Below are positions 28,621 through 39,114 of a DNA stretch of 39,387 nucleotides, piece by piece (position 1 is the stretch's first letter; each line of letters begins with the position of its first letter). A program made the translations under genes and the position numbers. The notes beneath the pieces were generated by a model that saw only the letters and a program-made list of their open reading frames with translations, was not told the origin of the DNA and did not search any database. Source of the stretch: Holosporales bacterium. Its GTDB lineage: Bacteria; Pseudomonadota; Alphaproteobacteria; RUG11792. The stretch is from the NCBI GenBank assembly GCA_031267725.1, contig JAIRYO010000061.1, positions 1 through 39,387 on the forward strand. Reading direction: 5' to 3'.

Positions 28621-30336
28621 TCATATCTCCTTTGTGTTCGCTTTGAGCCATTCCAACGTGCATTCATCACCTTTAAACCTTTCTGAAAATTTGTCATAAA
28701 CCTTTTGGTGATAATGATTAATCCACTTTAATTCAAAATTGCTAAGCATCGACTTGTCAATCAATTTTTCGCAAAATGGAATATAGTTCAGTGTTTCAAA
28801 CTCAACAAAGCCAATTTTGCTAGACTCTTTCGTTAACAGCATGTTTTCCAAACGAATTCCAAAATCTTCGAGATATATACCGGGTTCTACTGTGATAACC
28901 ATGTTGTTCGTTATTTCTTCTACGGAGTTTGGAGAAATTCTTGGGTGCTCGTGAACGTTTGCGAAACTTCCAACACCGTGCCCTGTTCCAAATGGATAGT
29001 CATGCCCTTTACTCCATATAAAAAACCTTGCTATTGAGTCTAAATAACAGGCCTTTGTTTTATCTGGAAATTTCATCGACGAGAACATTATGATGGCTTT
29101 CAATACTATCGAATAGATCTCAATTAGCTTCTTATCTGGATTCTGGCCTCTGTAAATGACCCTGGTCATATCCGTAGTTGAATTGTTAAAATGCGCTCCA
29201 GCGTCAAACAAAAACAATCCATCAGAATCGATAATCGCGTTTCCGCAAGATTTCGGATTGTAGTGCACAAATGATGTGCTTTTTTCGAAAGAAGATATTG
29301 AGTTAAAGCTTAGTGAAACAAAGTTATCGCATCTTTTTATGTCGTTTTCAAAGAACTCTGCAATATCAATTTCAGTTGAGCTTTTAACTATCTCTGCAAA
29401 AGCTAAAGTTTTTATAAAAGATAAAGAAGTTAATTCCGCCGCTTTTTTCTGGTTTTCTATCTCTGTATCATTCTTTATAGCCTCAAACTTACCATAATCC
29501 ACCTCTTGAGGTTTTACAAAAAAATCATTGTTTTGAAGGATCATTGGAAAATAGGTGGGAGTTCTTGATAGATCCATATTAACACCTGATTTTTTTTGAA
29601 TTTTTATAACATCTTCGAATTTAGAAATGTCCACAAATTCAAAGTCGTTAGTCATTACATCAAGCTTCAAATCACAAAACAGTATTGGCCGTTCTTCCTT
29701 TTGTATAAATGCGACACAATTCGGCAAAACGCATTTATCCTCTGAGGGGGGAACCCTTACTCCAAAAAACCACCCTACAGTAGCTGGATCAGAGATTATA
29801 ACTGACTCTCCATTTTTCAATGTTTGTTTTACTTTGTTTATTCTGCTTTTTCTTTGCTCTCCAGTATGTTTTTCATTTATAAGATAGATGTTTGACTCAG
29901 ACTTTTCAAAAGAGGGGAGAGGATAGCTATCGATTAATTTTATGTTTATTCCAGCCGATTTGGATAGCTTTAAGAGCGATAAGTATGACTGATATGTTGC
30001 TGAAAAGTAAGCTACGGCCAGTGTTTGTCCTTTACTTAGTATGCTCGTTACCATTTTAGTTGTATTAAATTCGGGATACATTTCCACTTGCCATAACGCC
30101 TCATTCGTTTGTTCTTTTGCTTGTTTTTGGTATCTTCCGTCAACAGATAGGATGGCTCTATCTTTTGAGACAACGGCTCTTCCGTTAGAACCAGAAAAAC
30201 CGGATACGTATTGAATTCCAGATACCTCCGATTTGAAGTTTCCAAAAAAATTATGCATAGAAATCAATATCGCGTCTACACCAAGTTTTTCAATTTCAAT
30301 TCTTAGTTTCGATAAATTAGCGTTAAAATCCATCAT
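28621..30336 (-). CDS. pepP: M24-family Xaa-Pro aminopeptidase
   Basis: 571 aa; LFDAGAHFNNSTTDMTRVIYRG, GTGHGVGSFANVHEHPRIS, MVITVEPGIYLEDFGIRLENMLL metal-binding motifs. Confidence 0.93.
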   Translation of the reverse strand: MMDFNANLSKLRIEIEKLGVDAILISMHNFFGNFKSEVSGIQYVSGFSGSNGRAVVSKDRAILSVDGRYQKQAKEQTNEALWQVEMYPEFNTTKMVTSILSKGQTLAVAYFSATYQSYLSLLKLSKSAGINIKLIDSYPLPSFEKSESNIYLINEKHTGEQRKSRINKVKQTLKNGESVIISDPATVGWFFGVRVPPSEDKCVLPNCVAFIQKEERPILFCDLKLDVMTNDFEFVDISKFEDVIKIQKKSGVNMDLSRTPTYFPMILQNNDFFVKPQEVDYGKFEAIKNDTEIENQKKAAELTSLSFIKTLAFAEIVKSSTEIDIAEFFENDIKRCDNFVSLSFNSISSFEKSTSFVHYNPKSCGNAIIDSDGLFLFDAGAHFNNSTTDMTRVIYRGQNPDKKLIEIYSIVLKAIIMFSSMKFPDKTKACYLDSIARFFIWSKGHDYPFGTGHGVGSFANVHEHPRISPNSVEEITNNMVITVEPGIYLEDFGIRLENMLLTKESSKIGFVEFETLNYIPFCEKLIDKSMLSNFELKWINHYHQKVYDKFSERFKGDECTLEWLKANTKEI

Positions 30337-31169
30337 TAAATTTCCCTTTTATACCTTTTTGAAACTTCATCTAAATCTGAAAGTTCCGTTAGTATCAGCT
30401 CAAGATCGCTCAAACATACCATGCTCTCCTTATCACAAGGGGCATTTTCTGGAACATCGTGAACCTCCATAAATATTCCAGCAACTCCCACTGCTATTGC
30501 TGCTCTTGCTAAAATTGGAGCAAACTTGCGCTCTCCTCCGGAAGATTCACCATTGGCAGATGGTAATTGAATCGAGTGGGTTGCATCAAATATCACGGGG
30601 TATCCATTTTTTTTCATGATAGGAAGCCCTCTAAAATCAACGACTAGGTTATTGTATCCGAAACAAGCCCCTCTTTCACAAAGCATTACTCCTTTTGCTC
30701 CGAATTTCTCCAATTTAGATGTTACATTATTCATATCGCTTGGAGAAATGAACTGCCCCTTTTTTACATTTATTAGTTTTTCAGTTTTTGCTGCAGCTTC
30801 AAGAAGATCTGTTTGGCGACATAGAAAAGCCGGAATTTGCAGAATATCAGCTACGTTCGCGACGATTTTACACTGATTTGGTAGGTGAACGTCTGTCAAA
30901 ATTGGAACGTTAAACTTCGTTCTAACTTCTGAAAGTATTGCTAATCCATCTTCAATGCCAACTCCACGCTTTCCAGTAATGCTGCTTCTATTCGCCTTGT
31001 CAAAAGAAGATTTAAAGATATAGTTTATAGCCAACTTATCACAAATATCTTTGATCTTTTTGCACATAAAAAGAGAATGCTCGAGTGACTCTATCGCGCA
31101 TGGCCCCCCAATAAATGTAAAAGGCAAATTGTTTGAAATGTTAAAATTACCGATAGAAACCGATTTCAC
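30336..31169 (-). CDS. kdsA: 3-deoxy-8-phosphooctulonate synthase
   Basis: FIGGPCAIESLEHSLFMCKKI; FKSSFDKANRSS; DVHLPNQCK; FDATHSIQLP. Confidence 0.96.
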   Translation of the reverse strand: MKSVSIGNFNISNNLPFTFIGGPCAIESLEHSLFMCKKIKDICDKLAINYIFKSSFDKANRSSITGKRGVGIEDGLAILSEVRTKFNVPILTDVHLPNQCKIVANVADILQIPAFLCRQTDLLEAAAKTEKLINVKKGQFISPSDMNNVTSKLEKFGAKGVMLCERGACFGYNNLVVDFRGLPIMKKNGYPVIFDATHSIQLPSANGESSGGERKFAPILARAAIAVGVAGIFMEVHDVPENAPCDKESMVCLSDLELILTELSDLDEVSKRYKREI

Positions 31170-31263
31170 GTGAGTTCCTCATAAATCTTGTTGTTAGGCA
31201 TTATACCTCAACAGTAAGCTATGGTCAAAATTAAGAGATGCTTAGCATCAAACCTAGCTAATT

Positions 31264-32895
31264 TTAAATTTCTTTCATATAAGTTTGGTATTTTTTATTT
31301 TTAGAAAGTTCTGCGTGAGTTCCAAAAAGGGATTCAGAGCTATCTAGATAGAGGATTTTATCGGAATAAATGATGGTTTTTGGGTTACTTGTTATTATCA
31401 ACATAGTTTTCTGCTTTGAGCAATAATCGACGAAGTCATAAAACAAGTTCTTTGAGTCGTCCGATTCGAAAAAAGCGGGCGTGTTGATTAAAATTATTTT
31501 TGGATCTTGTATGAGAATTCTCGTGATTTGAAGTCTAAATAGGGATTCTTGGGGCAAGGCAATGTTCTCGTGTTTATCAAACATGGGCAAATCCAATTCT
31601 TCCAGTAAATCTGTTTTTTCGGAAATTTTAATCATTTTTTCCTCATCTTGTGTCGTGAGTTTTATGTTTTCGCGAACCGTTCCGTCGATTAGGGCAAAGT
31701 CTTCCTTAAAGATGCCGATCAAAGATCTTATAGTTATTTTGCTAATGTTGTTAATTGAAGTTCCGGATATATATATTTTCCCGGATTGAAGGTTGTAATA
31801 TTTCAAAATTAACTCGAAAATATACGATGCATCTTCGGAATTTTTACCTATTATTGAAACAGATTCTCCGGGCAATATGGAAAATGAAACATTATTTAAG
31901 ATAGGGGTATCTGAAAGTTTCGTCGGGTCCTGAAAGGAAACTCCATGAAAAGTTATAAATAAACTTTTTTCATCTATTGGTTTTTCGTTGGGGCAGTCTG
32001 TTTCATGTGTTCTGTATTTATAAATATCCGCAATCTTCATGTCTCTTATTTTCGCGCATCGGAAGAGAGAAATAAGGAATGCGATATAGATGAAAATAGA
32101 TGTTAGATAGATTGGGGCAATCATGGGTACATCAAACAGACTTAGCTTAAGGTAATCGAGTTTGATAAGATATAAAAAGCAGGCAATCAAAAAAAGCAAA
32201 AATACGGAAAAGAACGATTTCCATATAGTTTTTGTGATATCTCCAGTTGTTTTTTGCAGAATCAATCTTTCTTTCTCATCAAGTTTTTTAATTACAAATT
32301 CTTCAGAATCATAAAATTGGATTCCTTTAGAGGCTATGATTATTTTTTTCACATACGAAATGAAATAATTTTTATATGCCCTAACATCGCAAGCGCAGAT
32401 GATTTTATTTAGCACTTTTGTCATTATGGTTAATAAAGCACACGAACTTGTATAGGCAAATGCGGAACTTGGAGCTATTGCTATTCCCATAGATACCGTT
32501 GTTATAAACGCCAACAAGAGTGGGATAACAAGCCCCAAAAAACTAAAATTTTGCTTTTCATAAGATCTAAGTTTAGTTAATGTATCTTTTGTTATTTCAG
32601 AAACCCTTGCCGTGGACACCCTGTTTGAATCTGTATTTATAACATCGTGGCTAAAATTTTTTAATTTTTCCAAAACTTTCTTTCTTATGAAAACGCTAGA
32701 GTAATACCATAAAAGAAGGAAAGAAATTGCAAGAATAAGCAATGAAGACGCTTTTACATAAAACGATAGGGATTCATCTGTAGACTCTATGAAGTAGCGG
32801 TAAAAGATTCCAAACATTCCTATTGGAATTATTAGCAGCGAAAAAAGATATGCGATAATTGGACACTGCTTCATTAAACTAATTTTGCTAAACAA
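31264..32895 (-). CDS. ABC-exporter-like protein with degenerate nucleotide-binding domain
   Basis: 543 aa; several N-terminal TM segments and a C-terminal region aligning to an ABC ATPase (SILPGESVSIIGKNSEDASYIFELILKYYNLQSGKIYISGTSINNISKITIRSLIGIFKEDFALIDGTVRENIKL...), with Walker A/B, signature and H-loop replaced. Confidence 0.8.
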   Translation of the reverse strand: MFSKISLMKQCPIIAYLFSLLIIPIGMFGIFYRYFIESTDESLSFYVKASSLLILAISFLLLWYYSSVFIRKKVLEKLKNFSHDVINTDSNRVSTARVSEITKDTLTKLRSYEKQNFSFLGLVIPLLLAFITTVSMGIAIAPSSAFAYTSSCALLTIMTKVLNKIICACDVRAYKNYFISYVKKIIIASKGIQFYDSEEFVIKKLDEKERLILQKTTGDITKTIWKSFFSVFLLFLIACFLYLIKLDYLKLSLFDVPMIAPIYLTSIFIYIAFLISLFRCAKIRDMKIADIYKYRTHETDCPNEKPIDEKSLFITFHGVSFQDPTKLSDTPILNNVSFSILPGESVSIIGKNSEDASYIFELILKYYNLQSGKIYISGTSINNISKITIRSLIGIFKEDFALIDGTVRENIKLTTQDEEKMIKISEKTDLLEELDLPMFDKHENIALPQESLFRLQITRILIQDPKIILINTPAFFESDDSKNLFYDFVDYCSKQKTMLIITSNPKTIIYSDKILYLDSSESLFGTHAELSKNKKYQTYMKEI

Positions 32896-35389
32896 CTACG
32901 TTAACAACCCTGTTCTTAACAATTATAATTTTTTTGATGTCCTCTTCTAAAACTTTTCCCAAGATTAACTCGAGTGTTTTGGATTTTATAACTGAATCTT
33001 CCGAATCTTTTTCTATCTCGAATGTCCCGCGCAATTTCCCATTAATCTGAATCGCCATGTTTACAAAGTCTGCCGAGGCGAGCGCTTCATCAATTTCAGG
33101 CCAAGTTTCGTTTTGAAGAAGTTCTTTTTTTTTAAAAAGCTCCCATATTTCATGGCATATGTATGGGGTTACGGGATAAAGTATCTTTATGAAAGATTCA
33201 AAAGCAAATTTGAGGGAAGTAGCAGATTCGGAGCTTAATCTTGATTCAATCTCATTGAATAATTCACGTATCAAAGCTACGGCTTTGTTAAGGGAAATAG
33301 ACTCATAGCTCGTCTTAATCTTTTTCAGATATACATGAGTTGTTTTGATCAGGGAGTCATCTCCACTTGCATCATTTTTCATTTTATCATGAATTTTCCC
33401 AAAAACTTTCCAAACCTTGTTGAGAAATCGCAAGGCTCCATCGAGAGCATCCGTATTCCAATCAAAGTCTTTTTCCGGAGGGGTGTCTGAAACCATAAAC
33501 ATCCTTACAGCGTCAGCCCCGTGAGAGTCTATTATTTTTTGTGGACTCACAGTGTTCTTTTTGGATTTACTCATTTTTTCAAAAGAAAATTCAAAAACGT
33601 TTCTGCCATCACGATCTATTATTTTCCCATCTTTCGTTTTAACGATCTCATCTGGATATACCCAATTTCCATCAGAATCTTTGTATGATTTGTGACAAAC
33701 CATACCTTGGGTCAAGAGAGATCTGAACGGAATCTTTGAATTTAGATATCCCATATCGTGAAGGGCGAGCATAAAAAATCTTGCATATAGCAAGTGTAAA
33801 ACAGCGTGTTCAATCCCACCGATACAGATATCAACCGGCATCGCGATATCTGAGATTTCTTTATTGATTGGATCGTCACATTTAGAATCAAGATATCTCA
33901 TAAAATACCAAGAAGATTCGAAGAATGTGTCAAGCGTATCTGTATCTCTAAGTGCCTCGATGCCACATATTGGGCATTTAACATATTTCCAGTTTGGATG
34001 ATTTGCTAAAGGATTTCCTTTCCCGTTAAAGTTAACATCATCCGGAAGTAAGACTGGTAGATCAGCTGGGACGATGCCGCATTTTTTGCAGTGTATGATT
34101 GGGATAGGACATCCCCAGTAACGCTGTCTTGAAATTAACCAATCACGTAATCTATAGGTTGTTCTTCGTTGACCTATTCCAAGCTCTTCAAATTGCGTTA
34201 TCATATACGATTTCGCTTCTTCTATATTCATCCCATTCAAGTATTCCGAATTAATATGACCCCCGTCTCCTATGTAAGGAAGGTCTTCTTTTGATTCGAT
34301 AACGGGTATTATGGGAAGATCGTATTTTTTGGCAAAATCAAAATCTCTCTCATCATGAGCTGGGCATCCAAATACGGCTCCCGTCCCGTAGTCGATCAAT
34401 ACGAAGTTTGCGATATATATCGGAATCTTTCCACCTTTTATAACCGGATGTTTCGCGTGAAGTCCAGTAAAAATACCATTTTTTTCATTCTTCTCAAGAG
34501 CCTCCTCTGTTGTTGCTCCTTTTTTACAACAAAAGATAAAGTCCGCAACTTCCTTGCTAAGGGTAGCCAATTCTCGAGAAATTTCATGATCTGGAGAGAG
34601 AGCTAAAAAAGAGGCGCCAAAGATCGTATCCGGCCTTGTCGTAAAAACTGAGAGCTTTCTCAGATCTTCATAAATTTCAAAATTAATCAATGCTCCTTCC
34701 GATTTTCCTATCCAATTTTCCTGCATTTTTAAGACTTTTTCAGGCCAATTCCCTTTTAAATCTTCTATTCCAGAAAGTAACTCTTCTGCATAATCTGTTA
34801 TTTTCAATGACCACTGATCTAGCATTTTTTTCTCGACTTCTGCGCCAGATCTCCAGCCCTTTCCATTTATAACTTGCTCGTTTGCAAGAACGGTTTGTTC
34901 GACTGGATCCCAGTTAACATATGATTTTTTACGATAAGCAAGGCCAGCTTTATATAAATCCAAAAATATTTTTTGTTCTTTTGAATAGTAGTCTTCGGAG
35001 CATGTGCTTATTTCGCGTTCCCAATCATACATGTATCCAAGAGGCTTAAGTTGTTCTTTCATATTTTGGATATTTGAATTTGTCCAAAGCTTTGGATGGC
35101 CGCCATCTTTTATTGCGGCATTTTCAGCTGGCATTCCAAAAGAATCCCAGCCCATTGGGTGAATAACAGCGAATCCGAGCATCTTCTTATATCTGGAAAC
35201 TACATCACCTATTGTATAGTTTCTAACATGTCCCATATGCAATTTTCCAGAAGGGTAAGGTAGCATTTCCAAGACATAGTATTTCTTACCTTTACTTCTC
35301 TTTATTTCGTCGTTTGAGAGCGTGTATCGCGAAAAGGATTCAATCCATTTTTGTTCTATATATCGAAAGTCATATATGTCTGAAAACAT
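32888..35389 (-). CDS. leuS: leucyl-tRNA synthetase
   Basis: MLPYPSGKLHMGHVRNYTIGDVVSRY; TTRPDTIFGASF; KMSKSKKNTVSP; 833 aa. Confidence 0.98.
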   Translation of the reverse strand: MFSDIYDFRYIEQKWIESFSRYTLSNDEIKRSKGKKYYVLEMLPYPSGKLHMGHVRNYTIGDVVSRYKKMLGFAVIHPMGWDSFGMPAENAAIKDGGHPKLWTNSNIQNMKEQLKPLGYMYDWEREISTCSEDYYSKEQKIFLDLYKAGLAYRKKSYVNWDPVEQTVLANEQVINGKGWRSGAEVEKKMLDQWSLKITDYAEELLSGIEDLKGNWPEKVLKMQENWIGKSEGALINFEIYEDLRKLSVFTTRPDTIFGASFLALSPDHEISRELATLSKEVADFIFCCKKGATTEEALEKNEKNGIFTGLHAKHPVIKGGKIPIYIANFVLIDYGTGAVFGCPAHDERDFDFAKKYDLPIIPVIESKEDLPYIGDGGHINSEYLNGMNIEEAKSYMITQFEELGIGQRRTTYRLRDWLISRQRYWGCPIPIIHCKKCGIVPADLPVLLPDDVNFNGKGNPLANHPNWKYVKCPICGIEALRDTDTLDTFFESSWYFMRYLDSKCDDPINKEISDIAMPVDICIGGIEHAVLHLLYARFFMLALHDMGYLNSKIPFRSLLTQGMVCHKSYKDSDGNWVYPDEIVKTKDGKIIDRDGRNVFEFSFEKMSKSKKNTVSPQKIIDSHGADAVRMFMVSDTPPEKDFDWNTDALDGALRFLNKVWKVFGKIHDKMKNDASGDDSLIKTTHVYLKKIKTSYESISLNKAVALIRELFNEIESRLSSESATSLKFAFESFIKILYPVTPYICHEIWELFKKKELLQNETWPEIDEALASADFVNMAIQINGKLRGTFEIEKDSEDSVIKSKTLELILGKVLEEDIKKIIIVKNRVVNVVV

Positions 35390-35569
35390 TTTACGTAAAC
35401 TTTTTCCTCAAACTCTGTGGAGCTGATTGTAGCTTATTTATGTGTCTAAAAGCAACTTTACAGAGTAAATGAATATTAATAAAAAAAAGTCACCAAGGTT
35501 GTGTTGATTTTTAAGGAAAATTTATAAATAACAATTTAAAATTTTAAATAGAGAAGTTAAATTATCTTA

Positions 35570-37723
35570 ATGGGAATTAGCTTGAAAACTCCGCAAAATC
35601 TAATTTCAGACATAAAAAGATATGCGGATAGTGTGGATGAAACTCTCATAAAAACTGCTTACACTTTTGCGTTGAGCAAGCATGGAACTCAGATAAGAGA
35701 GTCAGGAGATCCTTTTTTTTCGCATCCAATTGAGGTTACAGAGATCTTGATTTCGCTCAAAATGGATCAGGATACAATTGTCGCAGGGATGCTTCATGAT
35801 ACAGTTGAGGACACAGACACGACAATTGAGGAAATTGAAAACTTGTTCGGAAAAAATATTGCCAAAATTGTCAATGGAGTAACGAAATTGTCGAAATTTG
35901 AGTTATCCTCTATTGCTGAAAAGCAAACTGAGAATTTTAAAAAATTACTACTTTCAGCCGCTGCTGATATAAGAGTTCTCGTTATAAAACTAGCGGATAG
36001 ATTACATAACATGAGAACACTAAAATATAAAAGAAAACAATCAAGAAGGCGGTATATAGCAAAGGAGACTCTCGAAATATACGCTCCACTTGCCGAAAGA
36101 ATTGGAATCATAACTATAAAAGAGGAGCTACAGGATATAGCTTTTATGGAATTTCATCCAGATATCCACGAATCCATAAAATCCAGACTGAGAAAACTAT
36201 ATGAATCGTCCGAACAAACTGTGGCCACAATTACTAATAAACTCTCAGAGTTATCTAAAACGATTGGAATAAATTGTGTTATTACTGGTCGAATCAAAAG
36301 TCCGTATTCAGTGTGGGAAAAGCTAAATGTTAGAAATATATCATTTGAGCAGTTGTCAGATATAATGGCTTTTAGGATAATCGTTGATACTATCCCTCAG
36401 TGTTATCAGGTATTAGGAAAAATACATAGAAACTACCCGCTTATTCCTGGAAGATTTAAGGATTATATAAGTACTCCAAAAAACAATAGCTATCAGTCGT
36501 TGCACACCTGTGTTATAGGACCACTGAACAAACGTATTGAAATTCAAATAAGAACAAAAGAAATGCATTTAATCGCTGAGTATGGAATCGCTGCTCATTG
36601 GGACTATAAGCTGGGAGGAGTTTCCGGAAAAGCAAAATCAAAAGTGAATCGGCAATGGATGAATAACTTGCTTAACATATTGCAAAATACTTCCGGCATC
36701 GAAGAATTTTTGAAAAGCTCAAAAACTGAAATACTATCATCTGATAGCATATTTTGCATTACTCCAGACGGAACAATTATATCTCTCCCTAAAGGGGCCT
36801 CTGCCTTGGATTTTGCTTATTATATTCATTCTGATATTGGAAATCACGCAATTGAAGCTAAGATTAATGGAGTGCTTTCTCCTCTTCAGACCGCTGTTGA
36901 AAATGGGGATCAAATCGAAATATTGATAGATTTTCAAAGTTCTCCAAAAAGCTCATGGGAAGATTTTGTTGTGACTATAAAAGCAAAAGCGGCATTGCGG
37001 AAAGCTTTAAATGGATTTGAGAGGGAAAAAACAGAAATAATTGGAAAAAGTAATTTTGATGAATTTTTTCAAAAACGTGATATAAAAATTTCTGAAACCG
37101 AGTTGAAAAATATCGCGAAATCTTTAAAGTTTAGATCAATATCCAACTTTTTCTATTCGATTGGAGCTTGCGAAACGACGATGAGAGATGTCTTGTTAGT
37201 ATATAATAAGCTGCAACAGACTAATTTGGAGCTATATTCCGATGAAGAAGAAATATCTAAGTGTATACAAAAGAAAACTTTTCCCGTGCTCGGTCTTCCG
37301 AATTTGCCAATATTGCCAACAGATTGCTGCGCCCCTGTTTCTGGAGATAGGATTGTTGGAAATGTGTTCAAAAACAAAGGCGTCGAAATACATTTTGAAA
37401 ATTGTGTAATTTCTAAAAGTAGGGAGTATTCCTCAGAAGCGCGTATAATACCTTTATCTTGGAAAACTGAAGCCTTTGATAAAGATAAGAAATATTTAGC
37501 AAGACTGTCTATATCGATAATGCATGAACCTGGAAATTTGGCAAAAGTTGCGGAAATTATAGAGAGAAGAGAGGGGGGGATAATGAATCTCAAAATTGGA
37601 GAAACATTCAAAAATTTTGTTCAACTTCAGATAGAACTTGAGGTCAAAGATATTGCTCAATTAACAATGATAATAGCGGATCTCAGGAGCGCAGAGTTTG
37701 TTCAAAAGGTGATAAGGGGATAG
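35570..37723 (+). CDS. spoT: bifunctional (p)ppGpp synthetase/hydrolase (Rel/Spo homolog)
   Basis: HD domain (GMLHDTVEDTDTT), synthetase (GRFKDYISTPKNNSYQSLHT), TGS (ITPDGTIISLPKGASALDFAYYIHSDIG), ACT; 717 aa. Confidence 0.96.
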   Translation: MGISLKTPQNLISDIKRYADSVDETLIKTAYTFALSKHGTQIRESGDPFFSHPIEVTEILISLKMDQDTIVAGMLHDTVEDTDTTIEEIENLFGKNIAKIVNGVTKLSKFELSSIAEKQTENFKKLLLSAAADIRVLVIKLADRLHNMRTLKYKRKQSRRRYIAKETLEIYAPLAERIGIITIKEELQDIAFMEFHPDIHESIKSRLRKLYESSEQTVATITNKLSELSKTIGINCVITGRIKSPYSVWEKLNVRNISFEQLSDIMAFRIIVDTIPQCYQVLGKIHRNYPLIPGRFKDYISTPKNNSYQSLHTCVIGPLNKRIEIQIRTKEMHLIAEYGIAAHWDYKLGGVSGKAKSKVNRQWMNNLLNILQNTSGIEEFLKSSKTEILSSDSIFCITPDGTIISLPKGASALDFAYYIHSDIGNHAIEAKINGVLSPLQTAVENGDQIEILIDFQSSPKSSWEDFVVTIKAKAALRKALNGFEREKTEIIGKSNFDEFFQKRDIKISETELKNIAKSLKFRSISNFFYSIGACETTMRDVLLVYNKLQQTNLELYSDEEEISKCIQKKTFPVLGLPNLPILPTDCCAPVSGDRIVGNVFKNKGVEIHFENCVISKSREYSSEARIIPLSWKTEAFDKDKKYLARLSISIMHEPGNLAKVAEIIERREGGIMNLKIGETFKNFVQLQIELEVKDIAQLTMIIADLRSAEFVQKVIRG

Positions 37724-37752
37724 CTTAACATAAGCTAATCATTTTCAGAAAA

Positions 37753-38976
37753 TTATATTAATTTAACCTTCGCAAACCTTTTTTTTCCTACTGAAATAAG
37801 ACAGTCCTGATTCAATGTTTTGTCATAATTATCAACGATCTGTCCATCGATTCTTACGCCTTTTCCATCTATTAACCGTTTTGCTGTTGTCTGAGTTGCA
37901 GCCAAATTGATGAGGACCAAAACCTTATCTATTTTTGTCGTCCTCTCTATCATAAAAATTTCAAGATTTCCAAGATCATACTCGGCCTTTTCAAAAAGTC
38001 CTTTTGCGGTTTTATTGATATTTTGTAGTTCAACTTCTGGATGAACTAATTCTGTTATAGAATTTGCCAAAAGTACTTTTCCTTCGTTTATTTCTTTTTT
38101 TCCGATTAAGGATTCATATTTATCGATCTCAGTGATTTCAATATCAGTGAACAATTTCAACAGTTTTGTTAAATCTCGATCATCGACGTTTCTCCAGAAT
38201 TGCCAAAAGTCGAATGGAGATGTTAAGGTTTCATCTAGCCAAACGGTGCCTTTTTCTGTCTTTCCCATCTTTTTTCCGTTTGCATTTGTAAGAAGTGGCA
38301 TTGACATTCCGATTGCGGTTTTTCCGGTTCTGCGCCTTATCAAGTCAACTCCAAAAATCATATTGGACCACTGATCAGCCCCTCCTATTTGCAACTTACA
38401 GCCATAATTTTCGAAAAGATAAAGAAAATCATACGCTTGAAGCAACATGTAGTTAAACTCTAGAAAACTTAGATGCTGTTTCCTTTTAAGGCGCATAGAA
38501 ACGCTATCCATCGTTAACATCTTGTTAACCGAAAAGAGCGGTCCAAAATCTCTCAAAAATTCCATGTAATTTATTTTTGAAATCCAATCTTCATTGTTCA
38601 AAAGGAATGCTGGGTTTTTGCAGTCGTCAAACTTTATCAGTTTTCTCAATTTTCCAGTTATCGATTCTATATTTTCAAGAATGGTTGAATAATCCAGCAT
38701 GGCTCGCTCCACGTCTTTCCACGTCGGATCTCCGATTTTGCTAGTAGCTCCTCCAACGATAACTATCGGCTTAGCTCCGGCAAGTTGAAGCTTTTTTACC
38801 AACCTTATCCAAAGGAGGTGACCTATGTGAAGACTTTTAGCGGTTGGGTCAAAGCCAACATAAAGTACAATCTCCTTCTCATCGTAAAGCATCTTATCTA
38901 GCGCTTCGATATCAGTAACCTGATACAGAAATCCACGGCTATCAAGATCATTTAGTATTGAAGATGAAAAACTCAA
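37753..38976 (-). CDS. tyrS: tyrosyl-tRNA synthetase
   Basis: YVGFDPTAKSLHIGHLLWI; GGADQWSNMIFGVDLI; KKMGKTEKGTVWL; C-terminal S4-like domain. Confidence 0.97.
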   Translation of the reverse strand: MSFSSSILNDLDSRGFLYQVTDIEALDKMLYDEKEIVLYVGFDPTAKSLHIGHLLWIRLVKKLQLAGAKPIVIVGGATSKIGDPTWKDVERAMLDYSTILENIESITGKLRKLIKFDDCKNPAFLLNNEDWISKINYMEFLRDFGPLFSVNKMLTMDSVSMRLKRKQHLSFLEFNYMLLQAYDFLYLFENYGCKLQIGGADQWSNMIFGVDLIRRRTGKTAIGMSMPLLTNANGKKMGKTEKGTVWLDETLTSPFDFWQFWRNVDDRDLTKLLKLFTDIEITEIDKYESLIGKKEINEGKVLLANSITELVHPEVELQNINKTAKGLFEKAEYDLGNLEIFMIERTTKIDKVLVLINLAATQTTAKRLIDGKGVRIDGQIVDNYDKTLNQDCLISVGKKRFAKVKLI

Positions 38977-39114
38977 TTCTGCAATCTTTTCAATTTTCTA
39001 GCATATCCATTTTGCTAAAATACCAAAAATATAAACTGAATTCCATAATCACGTTATGTAACTGATAAGAAGAGCGAAAAGATGGGGGCTCATTATTAAT
39101 AACTCTGACTTCTG

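Noticed and set aside
31160-31185. CACGTG core (gatTTCACGTGAgttcc) at the kdsA start as another parS site
   Set aside because: Outer palindrome positions do not match TGTTNCACGTGNAACA and it is outside the repeat family.
37721-37737. TAGCTTA-aca-TAAGCTA hairpin after spoT as a terminator
   Set aside because: Short AT-rich stem including the stop codon, no T-tract; cannot be distinguished from chance.
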